Of a DNA stretch of 64,000 bases, positions 1-9,480 are shown one piece after another. The DNA is taken from contig WEDG01001498.1 of NCBI GenBank assembly GCA_017591395.1, forward strand, positions 372,518 through 436,517, in the 5' to 3' direction. Source of the stretch: Schistocephalus solidus. Taxonomy: Eukaryota > Platyhelminthes > Cestoda > Diphyllobothriidea > Diphyllobothriidae. A program made the translations under genes and the position numbers. The notes under the pieces are model-generated. The model was given only the letters and a program-made list of their open reading frames with translations, was not told the DNA's origin and searched no databases. How positions within the stretch are numbered: position 1 is the stretch's first letter; the number at the start of each line of letters is the position of its first letter.

Positions 1-639
1 ATTGCAGGCTGGTCGTAAACTATAAGGAAGGTCGCCAGTGATCTTACAAACCAATTCTGATGTGTCTTCCGTGCAGGTGAATTTTAAGCGATAAAGCAGA
101 ACAGACTGTTTGATTTCCCAAATGGGAATGTTTGAAGATTTGGAGGAAAATACGCCATTGCATATAGCACAATCGATGTTAGCGTAGATTTGCCTATCTC
201 TGACGTCCACCACGGGGGCCAGTGCTCTTGCATGCCTCTTCAACCAACCGAAAGGCCCTTCTTCTCCGAACATTTCTTCCTGCACTTCCGGATCGTCTAA
301 CATACTAGCCCTGCAAGCGTTGATAATGTCCACAGACAGTGATTCGTCGTTCGGACAGGATGCAATCGCCACGATCGGCATATCGGCCTGGACGACGTCG
401 GTTTTCGTAAACACATGTGCAATGGTAGTACAGCCATGTCTCCGCTTCTCAGAAGGGGGTTTTGGCTCACCAGGGTCAATGGCAGGGCAACAGTCATTCC
501 GTTGACCGCATTGACTGTCACACATACAATCCATAGCACGTTTACACGGCCCCATGAGGGCCTCGCGGTAATCTTTTAGGGCGCCGACAGTCATCGTACC
601 AAGGAAGATTAAAAGCCATTTTGACATAAAGATGTTCAT
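1..639 (-). CDS. Partial secreted/adhesion-GPCR-like ectodomain with somatomedin-B-like motif (5' exon)
   Basis: An open frame of 213 codons starts at the ATG at 639-637 on the minus strand and is still open at the window edge, so the gene continues to the left. A second in-frame ATG lies four codons on. Both are followed by a hydrophobic signal peptide (about residues 5-20). Residues 32-51 hold a cysteine cluster with spacing C-x5-C-x-C-x3-C-x5-CC and the core CMCDSQCGQRNDCCP, which is the somatomedin-B-like signature. Residues about 152-162 read YANIDCAICNG, the Tyr-Asn-Cys-Ala-x-Cys-Asn signature I know from invertebrate Methuselah-like/adhesion GPCR ectodomains. An in-frame stop about 90 nt upstream supports the start. 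The seven-helix part would lie outside the window, so the receptor assignment is inference; a secreted protein with only the N-terminal domains is the alternative. Confidence 0.72.
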   Translation of the reverse strand, partial: MNIFMSKWLLIFLGTMTVGALKDYREALMGPCKRAMDCMCDSQCGQRNDCCPAIDPGEPKPPSEKRRHGCTTIAHVFTKTDVVQADMPIVAIASCPNDESLSVDIINACRASMLDDPEVQEEMFGEEGPFGWLKRHARALAPVVDVRDRQIYANIDCAICNGVFSSKSSNIPIWEIKQSVLLYRLKFTCTEDTSELVCKITGDLPYSLRPACN

Positions 640-2345
640 TAGTGAACGTGGCCCGCAACCTCTAATTATGGCTGCACAGATGCTGCAGATCTCGACATGG
701 CCACTGAAACGGCGGACTTCAGCCTCTTAATGCAAGCTCATCGCTTATTGGTGCGAAGGACAATCGCTGTGATCGGCAAGTAACGCTTACTGGTGCTCCG
801 TTCGCACGCCAAAACTCCTACAGTGTTCCATGGATTGCATAATAGGCAGATTGCTTAGCACATGAAGCCAATTGGATACCGCCACTTGAAGTGGCCAATT
901 CCGAAGACGAAACATATAGAGTGCATTTTAGCTGCACCGTTAGAGATTTTCTTACGTTCTTCGAACACCCTACGCACAAAATATTTCCAGGCGAGCTAGT
1001 ATTTTGTACAGTGGGAAAAAATTCTATATTTACTTGTTTTACACATGCATAAATAGAGCTATAGAACTTCTAACTGTTTAAAATGTTTGCATAGGTACAA
1101 ATATTATTTTTATAATCAGAATTCCACCCTTGTTCCTTAACCACACCCACTGTTCTCTTCTCATCTTGTATAGAGGGTGATTCTATTAGGTCTGCACTGT
1201 TTGCCTTATCAATAAACAACGCTTAGGGATGCATGCAGACGTCAAATAAAGTTTAATTTTGATGGCTGATCCCACAGAAGTAAAACCACTAAGAGAATAT
1301 GCTGAAAGTAAGAATCTGACGTTTAAAATTCGAGCCCAAAAGATGGAGAATGGTAGTGCTGCCAGAAGTAGAAATATACTCAAAGAAAAAAATATCTTTA
1401 TATTTTGGGATGCTGACGGATATTCATTTGCCAATTAAGGTAAACAAGGTTGTTATGGGAGAATTTAAAATTTTTCCTCAAAAAACCTAATTATTCACTA
1501 TAAACGCATCTTATTTCAGCAGATAACTGTATCAGAAAGGCTGTATTTTGGTATCAACGGACAATTGAATCCGGTTGTCTGAGGTGGCGTGTACCGACTT
1601 CAAACAAACGCCAGAGATGGAGCTAATTCCGAAAAATCTATACGAACCATTTGTCAAAAACTCAGTGGTCTACGTGGGAGCTGACCCATGCCAGCCGCGG
1701 GAGGGCTTGCTAACATTCAATGTTCTAACCATCAGAGCTAGGGGGTCATACGCAAAGTGGGGAGTTTAATTATACTTGGATTGGGTTACCTGCCCAGCTT
1801 ACTTTAACGTATTGAATCCACCAATTTTTATACAGCCAGCTGAATGCTCAAGAAGAATTTCCTAAGCAATCAATCTAGAAATCACTAGAATGCTTCTAGG
1901 CACATTTATTTAAAAGAGCTTTTTGTCAGAGTGGAATAATTTATTTGCCCCAGGTGGCTGTAATAAGACTTCCTTTCATGGTTTGGGTTTGAGTTCCATC
2001 AAGGTCACGCAGTTCTTCACTAATAATTCAAATAAACTTTCTGAAAAATTAAAATAAGTTTAGAGAGAATATTACAGTGCATGAAAACAGAACTTTATAT
2101 ATATATATATATATCAAGGAAATAATTTCTGAAATTATTAAGTGCAGGACATGGAGTCAGATGATTAGGACATGACTTTTTAGGGTCAGACCTGAAATTT
2201 CAATTAACATTTTGGTCGAAGACAATCAACCACTGTGGAATAACCACGTAATGCCCATTCTACAAACAAGTAGTACTACAAGTAGTATGAATCGTATATG
2301 GCACATATATTATACCGTACTTCCGACATAGGTACTAGCTAAAAG
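640..2345. other. AT-rich intergenic stretch, no gene recognised
   Basis: I see only short, low-complexity open frames and no family motif. A (TA)n microsatellite lies near 2098-2114. Around 1980-1998 there is a sequence resembling a tRNA B box (GGTTTGGGTTTGAGTTCC), perhaps a worn SINE head. The promoter of the minus-strand gene starting at 639 should lie just right of it, but I could not identify a core element. Confidence 0.5.
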
Positions 2346-2417
2346 CCCAGACACGTGTTTCGCCGATGTTTTTGCTGCTGCGTGACACAGCAACGAGGGG
2401 TTCGGCTCCTCAGTGGG
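2346..2417 (-). ncRNA. Hammerhead ribozyme, type I with very short palindromic stem III
   Basis: Read on the minus strand, the order is: stem I strand CCCA (2417-2414); catalytic core CUGAGGA, matching CUGANGA (2413-2407); stem II strand GCCGA (2406-2402); a long loop with an inner hairpin; stem II return UCGGC (2366-2362); GAAA (2361-2358); stem III, formed by ACAC folding on GUGU; cleavage triplet GUC; and stem I return UGGG (2349-2346). Every conserved core position is present, the closing pair of stem II is G-C, and the triplet is the favoured GUC. Stem III is a loopless palindrome (ACACGUGU), as in the short-stem-III hammerheads of schistosome SINEs and Penelope-like elements, which are thought to work best as dimers. 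The carrier element is not clear; PLE-1 sequence starts about 45 bases away. Confidence 0.82.
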
Positions 2418-2459
2418 TCCCCAAGCGTTCTCTATATATATTGAAAAACAGGCATCCCA

Positions 2460-3240
2460 AGTTATTCAATATCAAAGACGAAATTCTTTGGGAAAAAAAG
2501 AAACTTTAATGCGTAAATTTTCGAGACTGGTCCTCTAGCTCGTCGTCAGACTACGGGTAGTGTACAGGAACAATTAATCAATTAACCGTGTTTTACAAAG
2601 GATTCTGAGATTGGGCGAAATCCGAACCAATAGGCTTTGAGTGTATTTCGTCATCCCGTCATGATTGGTTGTGCGCATTTTAATTTTTCTTTAACGATTT
2701 TGTATGTGGCATCCAAATCGCTATGCTGGTTGATACATGCCTCATCTGAGTGCATGGCTTTCAGGAATTCACGGCCTTTTCTGATTGGGCAGATGCCAAC
2801 AATCCGTGTTTTCTCCCATGCAAATTTATTTTCGGTTTCCAGTGTATGCATAGCCACTAAATGGTCTCGTCTTCTAACCGCCAACTGATGTTCGTGTAGG
2901 CGGGTTGAGACAGCTTTCCCAGTTTGGCCACAATAAACGGCATTTCAACTGGATCATGGAATTTTGTAGACAACACCTTTTTTATCAAGGTATCTAACCC
3001 TGTCCTAAGGGTGTACAAGCTGTGAGCGTAAAGTAGATTTAGGGTGGTGTGCTGGTGTATCTGGTGTTTTTTAAGCTGTCTTTCGACAAGCTCTGATACA
3101 TTTTTAATGTATGGGAGAGTTCGCCAGGTCATTGTTTTTGGTGCCTGATTGGCCGTGTTGTTTGAAATACCTTTCTCTTTGGATTCTTGTTGCTTCAGAC
3201 ATCGATGCACGAAGTCACGGGGGTATCCATTTTTAAGAAT
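2460..3240 (-). mobile_element. Penelope-like element (PLE-1), 3' part with GIY-YIG endonuclease, degenerate
   Basis: Two minus-strand frames (3210-2857 and 2884-2651) join across a frameshift into the C-terminal half of a Penelope-like polyprotein. The first holds the linker after the reverse transcriptase (TWRTLPYIKNVSELVERQLKK). The second holds the GIY-YIG endonuclease tail, including HTLETENKFAWEKTRIVG and DEACINQHSDLD. The GIY-YIG tyrosine region itself is damaged near 2880-2960. The 3' UTR ends at about 2460 after a small conserved hairpin. The reverse transcriptase domain is missing, so this is a 5'-truncated dead copy. Confidence 0.82.
2518..2549 (-). promoter_or_regulatory. Conserved 3'-UTR hairpin of PLE-1
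   Basis: On the minus strand, CGAG pairs with CUCG and an inner CUAG/CCAG helix closes an AGGA loop; the hairpin is followed by AAAATTTAC. PLE-3 has the same structure at 5441-5472, with CGAC pairing to GUCG. The outer pair has therefore switched from G-C to C-G with pairing kept, which indicates a selected RNA structure. It resembles a hammerhead core (CUGACGA...GAAA), but the rest of the hammerhead does not fold. Confidence 0.5.
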
Positions 3241-3440
3241 ATAAGACTTTGTGATGTGTACAATAACAATTAATTAATTAAAAGTGCCTTACAGAAGATT
3301 CTATGGTTTGGCGATGTTTGCGCCAATACGCATTAAGTTCAGTTTGTCCTATCGTCATGATTGGTCGTGCGCATTTGAATTTATCCTTAAGGATTTTGTA
3401 TTTGGCATCTAAATCGATATTCCAATTGATGCATGCATAC
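3241..3440 (-). mobile_element. Second 3' fragment of PLE-1, direct duplication
   Basis: Bases 3245-3430 are a diverged direct repeat of 2565-2740: the same run of AATTAATTAATTAA-like sequence, the same 'CATGATTGGT.GTGCGCATTT' block and the same end of the endonuclease frame. The fragment lies immediately upstream of the larger PLE-1 copy and in the same direction. Partial direct duplication of this kind is usual for Penelope-like elements (so-called pLTRs). Confidence 0.7.
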
Positions 3441-3518
3441 GTATAAATATATATGAGAAGAAGAGGCGATCACGGGAACCATGGTAATCTTGTCTGAAGT
3501 TTAAAAATCAAACAAGAT

Positions 3519-5110
3519 TTAATCATCGGAGGTGAGTATTGTACCGCGCCTCACAGTATTTATAGGTGGTAAAATTACGGTTAATACGGGATTACTAAGG
3601 CTTTCGAATTTGCGTGAATGAGGGGCCGGTTGGGGGTGGAGATCCTCAGTCATCATGCTGCTTGATGAGGAGGGCGGTGTTTTTCCTTTGGTGATCATCC
3701 TTGGCCTGTACACTGGGCCAGTGGTGGACGGAAGGAGGGCGGATGATGGCTTGTTTTCAATGTAGTCGGGGGCCGGCATTCGCACGTTGGTAGTAGTCGT
3801 CAGTATCCCCATCGACCAAAGCTGCCATCCCAGGCTATTAATCTCGGCTATGATCGCACCTCTGTGCGTTTTCGCACCTGCTGGATAAGTGGTTGTGCTG
3901 GCCGAGGCGATAACTGTTCCTTCTTCGGGTCTGGGTTGTGTGGCATGCGTGTCCGCCATGGACTCCCCGATGTTCGGATGCACATTAGACCCATATTCGC
4001 GTTGGCTCTTTTGTTCATTGAGCTGCGTCCGGAGGGTTTGGTAGGCCGTAGGAAGCGTCACACAACGATTGACGGTGGTTGTTCCCGTGTATCAGGCCTC
4101 GATTACATCCCTGGCCGCGTTTTCACTTCCTTGACCCAGAATTTCGGCATTCTGGGCGGTGAACATGTTTTCAGAGTCTGTGCAGTGTTCCCCCACTAAA
4201 GACAATGGGTCCATCCTTCTTATTGCTCTCATGTGTTCTCTGACTCGGGTTCGTAGCCGTTTCCCGGTCTCTGCAATGTAGTTGAATGCGCAGAAATTAC
4301 ATTGAACCCGGTAGATGTCGTTTGTTGTTTCACCTCGTTGTAGGAGGGCCTTAGGTTTGATAACCAGATTTCGAATGGTTGACTCAGTCAGGTGGGCCAT
4401 ACCGATCCCCAGCGGTCTTCAGAGACGGGAGACTGTCTCCGAAACGCCATCAATGTATGGCAACGCTCGCCATATCTTTGACTGTTCAGTTGCTGGCCTT
4501 CGGCTTGACCTGGACAGTCTGCTGCGTTCGATGAAGTTGCGGGGATACCCATTGGCCATGAAGAGGTGTTGGAGGTATTGCAATTCTGACTTTCTTTCGG
4601 CTGGCTCGCTGCAGTGTGTTTCAGCCCCTTTGTAAAGTGTTCGAAGACAACTGCGTTTATGGCATGATGGGTGTTTGCTGTGGTAGCTCAGGATTTGGCG
4701 GGTTCTGGTGTTGTTCGTACAAACCCGTCGTTTATAGGTCCCGATTGGGTTTTTGGTGGACAAGAACGTCTGTGAACGGCAGCTGGTTGCTGACTTCCCC
4801 CTTCATTGTAAACTGGATGTCAGGGAGAACAGAATTCAGGCTGTCATGAAATTCTTTGACCACTTCCCGCTCGAGGATGACGAAGGAATCGTTCACAAAT
4901 GGAGTCCAGAATTTTGGTTTGTCAGTTTGCGAAAATCATGGACTCACTTTTAGAAGTAATACTACTGCGATAAAGCCCGAGAGTGGTGATCCCATTGGCG
5001 TCCCCTCGACTTGTTCTTACGTTGTTCCATCGAAAGTGAAGTAAGTCTTCAGGAAGAATTTTAAGACTTGGATGCGATGTCTCCCTTTAACCGTTTCGTC
5101 CGTCTCGTTC
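3519..5110 (-). mobile_element. Penelope-like element PLE-2: reverse transcriptase C-half, GIY-YIG and C-terminal extension
   Basis: From 5110 down, the minus strand encodes the end of a Penelope reverse transcriptase. The frame shows GTPMG (weakly preserved), then FVNDSFVI where YVDD is expected, so a catalytic Asp is lost. NQLPFTDVLV and the linker KIWRALPYIDGVSETVSRL follow. Next comes a GIY-YIG endonuclease (VQCNFCAFNYIAETGKRLRT, with REHMRAIRRMDPLSLVGEH). An in-frame TGA replaces the Trp of the usual EAWY, and the frame then runs on for about 190 codons to 3519 as a Pro/Ser/Thr-rich extension. Apart from one frameshift and three stops, the frame is well preserved. The 5' half of the reverse transcriptase is missing. 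This is a dead, fairly young copy. Confidence 0.8.
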
Positions 5111-5217
5111 GATGTGCCCAAACAACGGTAACAACAGAACATATCTGCTCCTTTGACAGATCGGTGAACACATCATTATTACAATTCCTATTCCTGATCG
5201 CAAACCGAAACAACAAC

Positions 5218-5395
5218 GGGCCCGTGGTTCAATGGTAAAGTGTTACACTCAATGACCAAAGGTCGCGGATTTGAATCTCGGGCGATCTACACCCGGGATT
5301 GGGTATGACTGGCTGATGAAGGCTAGCAAGCCAGAAATGGCCATACCGGTCTCCCTTGTCTTTGTCGGTTCCATATCATATATATATATATTGAA
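5218..5395 (+). mobile_element. tRNA-derived SINE with hammerhead motif
   Basis: The head (5218-5290) has a pol III-type A box (GTGGTTCAATGG) and B box (GGATTTGAATCTC) at tRNA-like spacing, but its ends do not pair as an acceptor stem, so it is a SINE head and not a tRNA gene. The body (5291-5375) holds a hammerhead motif. The copy ends in a short TATATA run at 5378-5391, next to PLE-3. A diverged copy of the same family lies on the minus strand at 13850-14015, and fragments lie at 7140-7230 and 14220-14265. The layout, a tRNA-like promoter followed by a hammerhead, is that of the schistosome Sm-alpha SINE. Confidence 0.75.
5307..5351 (+). ncRNA. Hammerhead ribozyme candidate inside the SINE
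   Basis: The order is: stem I GACUGG (5307-5312); core CUGAUGA (5313-5319); stem II GGCU-AGCA-AGCC (5321-5332); GAAA (5334-5337); stem III AUGG on CCAU (a loopless palindrome); cleavage triplet AUA ending at 5345; stem I return CCGGUC (5346-5351). Stem I pairs over six bases with one G-U. The weakness is an A-A mismatch at the base of stem II (5320, 5333), where active hammerheads have G-C; this copy may be slow or dead. The AUGGCCAU palindrome is also kept in the minus-strand copy near 13895-13902. Confidence 0.65.
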
Positions 5396-5399
5396 GCAA

Positions 5400-5900
5400 A
5401 GACGTTCATTGGGAAACAATAAGAAACTTTATTATGTAAATTTTCGACTCTGGCTCCCCAGGTCGTCGTCAGACGCGAAGTAAGTGTGCGAAACCGTTAA
5501 AATTTAAAACGCACCAAAAAATCGATCTTTCTTAGTCGTTCCTGCCATTGGTTGTCATTGTGGGGTGAATTCCCGTTTGGATTGGCTCTCGCTTTCTTCA
5601 ATCTTTCTTTCAGGTTGCCGTACACAGGGTCCAATTCGACCTGTCGCTTGATGCATGAGTAAGCTGAGTAAATGGCTGAGACAGGAGGCAACAATGCGGG
5701 TTTTGTTCATGGCAAATTTATGCACAGTTTTCAGGGATATAGAACAGAAGTTCATCATTTGCCCACAGTGGGAAGCGCAAACTTTTATTTTCTGCGTGCA
5801 TTTTGTGTACAAATTGCATATTGGTTGGTAATAACATGGGTTCATAACCATGGGCTTTTCAGGCAGATTTGTGGCTTAGGAGATTTTCATAAACCGTAAA
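5400..5900 (-). mobile_element. Penelope-like element PLE-3, 3' end only
   Basis: The minus strand at about 5730-5500 encodes the end of a GIY-YIG endonuclease, including HKFAMNKTRIVASC and LDPVYGNLKERLKK, across frameshifts. The 3' UTR follows, with the conserved hairpin at 5441-5472 and an AATAAAG just beyond it (5423-5429 on the complement). No reverse transcriptase remains. Confidence 0.68.
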
Positions 5901-7634
5901 ATGTACCAACCTGTCATTGAGTGAACATCTAGGGTTAAAAGTTATATCGCCTAAATATAAGAAACGATTTCATGACAGAAGGGTTACCATTACTAGTGCG
6001 CCTACACTGAAATAAGCAAAGGACAGACATTCGATGCAATTTGCCGATGAACGAAGAGCTTTAAAAGGAAGCCAAAGAAAATTGTTCATAACCGAGGATA
6101 TTTTCTTACCACAATATTTCAAAATTAGCCGGGATATAAAAGTACTACGGGGCAGTAACTTATCAAATTTTCACAAACTATCACGTTTCAAAATAAATAC
6201 TTTTTCTTATGAAATACGTCAGACTTATTCTATATGATCTCGGAAATGGTCCTGCCGTGGCATCGAAGATTTTTCTGACAAAAAAGGGCTCGGCATTACA
6301 TATTGGTATACGTACAAACATTTGCATGAAACAACACGGTATCATATTTATTTGATAGGTGAAAATTCAGGGGCTTTGATGGGATTCAAACCCACAAGAG
6401 CAGAAGATGGATCCAGTCCAGCCAACGCTCTAAATAATTTAGCAACGAGTCCCAACCAGTAGCCGTGAGTCTCAGCACATCTGGTTTAAGTGACCCGCAT
6501 GGCCTACTGCAACGTATGGAATTCACTGATTCTGGTAAAGTAAGCTAGTTGTCCAAGTAGGATTTCCTAAGCAGTTTGCTTACTGGATAAGAATTTGTTT
6601 ACTCCATGCGCTACAGTAGGTTGAACGGATTAATTGACCCAAGACGGATTAAACTCATGGCTCCTGATGGAGGCCTCATAGCTCAGGTGTTTAGAGCTTT
6701 TGCTGTATTTAAGCCGTCCCCTTGCTGGCGTGGGTTCAGACCCCCACTGAAGCCACCGAGGTTCTTAAAAGTGGGTCAAATGAGTTGTTTAAATATGCTA
6801 AGCTCCCCCTACTAGCCAGAACTCAGTCCAGATTTCAGATTTTAAACCACCTAAATTATCTCAGTTTACGCAATACAACCTGCTCGGGCTTATGGATTGC
6901 AAGCAGCATGACAGTCCATTAAAAATTTAAGCACAATTATATGGTAAGGTTTTTGATCCGAACTTCAATTTGGGAATCTAATGATGAAGTGGCGCTCACC
7001 GATCGCTTTACGGGAATTACTCGTCCCTCTGCGCATGGGTACTGAATTAAGAGACCTCGAAGGCAGCCGTATCGTGCATAGGAATATATGCAAAGGAAGG
7101 AGTACCAATAAAAACGAGGGAGATAGGAATGGTTCAAATTTCAGGTGCTTTAAACATTGGATTGAGTATTATTGGCTAACGACAGCTAAGAAGCCAGAAA
7201 CGGTCATTTTGGTCTGCCTTATCTTTGTCAATACTTCATCATCTGCATCAATGAATTCATTTTTGTGAACATTCAATTTCGCAAAACAGCATCTCTTTAT
7301 AAAGAGACTACATATTTCCATCTGAAAAAATGCTGAAATAGTAACCGAGCTGCGTTTGAATCTCAGGGCCTCCGAAGCTAAAACAATATCAACGACTAAA
7401 TTTGGCTAAGTAAATCAATTTGAAAATCTTTGAGTGGTTATGTTTCACTGTCTGATTTTTGACTGTGTTAAAGGTTTGAACCCACACCAATATCTTAGAA
7501 AGAAATTTGACTTTTTTCAACGTTTCTCGCGCCATAAATGTTGTTATAGCATCAGTGTTAAGCGATGGTTGATATCAGATACGCAAAGGTAAGAGTCTCG
7601 GGATGTAATTCAGACAAATATACAGTGCTCACCG
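5901..7634. other. No gene; several tRNA-like SINE relics
   Basis: The stretch is AT-rich with no convincing coding frame. Three places look like tRNA-derived heads: 6380-6450 on the minus strand (B box GGGTTTGAATCCC), 6668-6765 on the plus strand (A box TAGCTCAGGTGTTTAGAGC, B box TGGGTTCAGACCCCCA), and 7140-7230, which matches the body of the SINE at 5290-5370 with a broken core. A further B-box-like string (AGGTTTGAACCCACACC) lies near 7472-7488. None folds as a functional tRNA by eye. Confidence 0.5.
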
Positions 7635-9480
7635 GAAATGATTTGATTTACGGCTAACGTTTTGGAGAGCGTGGCCTGCTCTGGATTTTCAAAGCGTCTA
7701 CTGCTAATATCGGTCAGTAATTTTTACCACAGGCTGAACTTGTCAGACCTTGGACTGATCGAATTTTTCTCGTTCGCTGCCTCGGCCTCTGCGTGAATAT
7801 CTATACCACTTGACGGCCGCTAATGTAAGACAACTTCACGTCAGTCGAGGGTGCTTGTTAGCCTGTCTCCTCTTCCGATATGTTCTTCGTGGGGCCATCT
7901 TCGCTCATATGCCTTAGTTCCAGTGTAACCAGCTTGTCCTGGTTTTTATGAGTACAATGATGCAGGACTGTGTAGGCCGTTGGAAGGTCTAGGGACCTGT
8001 TTATAGAGTTGGCATCTGAATACAATGCTCAAGCGTAATTCGTTTGGCTTTTGAGGTTCTTGGGCCTATGACGGTCACTCCTTGGGCGTCCAAAGTGTGG
8101 CCAGTTTCTCAAATATGAGCTGCAAGCTGTGAGTTTGGGTCTAGCCTACGAGCGGCCAGTTTGCGCTCATATAGGCGTGTCTGCAATTTTCTTCCAGTTT
8201 CCCAGACGTAGTTGCAGTCCCCATCATTACAATATATTTTTGTAGACTTGTGCGGAGGATTTGGTGGGGGGTAGTCTGTCCTTAGGTTGCATAACGCAAC
8301 GACAAACTGTCGCCTGAGTTCGATGGGCTACGCCGACTCCGGCGGGCTGTAACAGGCGAGAGACTACATCGGAGACTCCTCTTTTTGTAGGGAATGGCCA
8401 TCTAGACTTCAGTTTGTTGTTCCTTTGGCCATCGTCTGTTCACTCGATGCTTGCTATGGTTGATAAAAGACCTTGGGTAGCCAATTGCTCGGAAGAGCAT
8501 ATACAGGTTCTATCGTTCAGCTCTTTAGTCAACTGGATTGCTGCAATGTTTTTCAACTCTTTGAAATAGAGTTCGGACGCAGCTAGGTTTGTGAGACAGA
8601 CGGTGATTGCTGTTTAAGTGTAACATTTGCTTTATGCTGGTAGCCCTTCTGAATACAATAGTTTGTAGTTGTCCATGTGCACACCTGCGCACAAGCACAT
8701 CAAGAAAAGGAAGTTGGTTGTTTGTTTCAGCTTCCATCGTGAATTGGATATTTGGGTCAACAGAGTTTAGTAATTCTTTGAGGTGCTTGATGCCAGATGT
8801 TTTGACAATGACAAATGTGTCATCGATATAAAGAGCTCAAAAATTTCGTTGCTATTTGGGGAAGGCCAAGTTTTCTATCCGTTGGAGGACCATTTCAGCA
8901 ATCAGGCCTAATAGGGGGAGCCCACGGGAATTCCTTCAATTTGTTCATACATTTGTCCACCAAATGTGAAGAGGTTTTAAGGCAATGACGTAGAAGTTCG
9001 AGCAAATTTTCCGAGTTCAGGGGCTTTCCCTTCTCCTCGTAGCGTTCTGTTAGAAGTTGTCTCACAACATCAATTACTAGTTGCTGTGGAATGCAGATGA
9101 AGGGTGAAACGACATCAAATGATACCAGAAATTCATCTGGCTCTAACTTCACATGCTTTATCTGTTCAAGGAACTGATTGGCAGAAACTACAGTTGTAGA
9201 TGAACCTACTGCCAGGAACTAAAGGTGGCCATACATTCATTTTGACAAACTGTATGTAGAAGTGCCCCAAAGAGAGACGAGAGGCCTAAGCGGTATGTTT
9301 TCCTTTTGCACTTTCGGCAGACCACAAAATCTCGCCGTGGCTGTGTCAGATGGTTTAATGGAAAACCAATCGCTGGGCGTAATTTCACCATTAGCTCTGA
9401 GTTTCGACAGACTTTTGTTTATGTCACCCATCGACTCAGGCGGCAATTCGTCGTCACGTTATGCAACCTAAGGACAGATT
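7635..9480 (-). mobile_element. Penelope-like element PLE-4 (reverse transcriptase plus GIY-YIG), degenerate
   Basis: The minus strand carries, in order: an N-terminal RT block (ITPSDWFSIKPSDTATARFCGLPKVQK, 9380-9300); the palm region (DEFLVSFDVVSPF at 9130-9092, then IPQQLVIDVVRQLL); an EQIEGIPVGSPY-like block near 8920; a damaged Y-x-DD region near 8830; NNQLPFLDVLV (8725-8690); and a GIY-YIG domain (NDGDCNYVWETGRKLQTRLYE, 8240-8160), then its tail to about 7760. Frameshifts and stops break it throughout. The 3' end at 7635-8330 is repeated in inverted orientation at 9425-10095. Confidence 0.8.

Noticed and set aside
2518..2549. Hammerhead ribozyme in the PLE-1 and PLE-3 3' UTRs
   Set aside because: CUGACGA and GAAA are present, but there is an extra base before stem II, and no stem III or cleavage triplet folds. 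I call it a conserved hairpin only.
5218..5290. Functional tRNA gene
   Set aside because: A and B boxes are present, but the ends do not form an acceptor stem and the T stem is imperfect. SINE body sequence follows directly.
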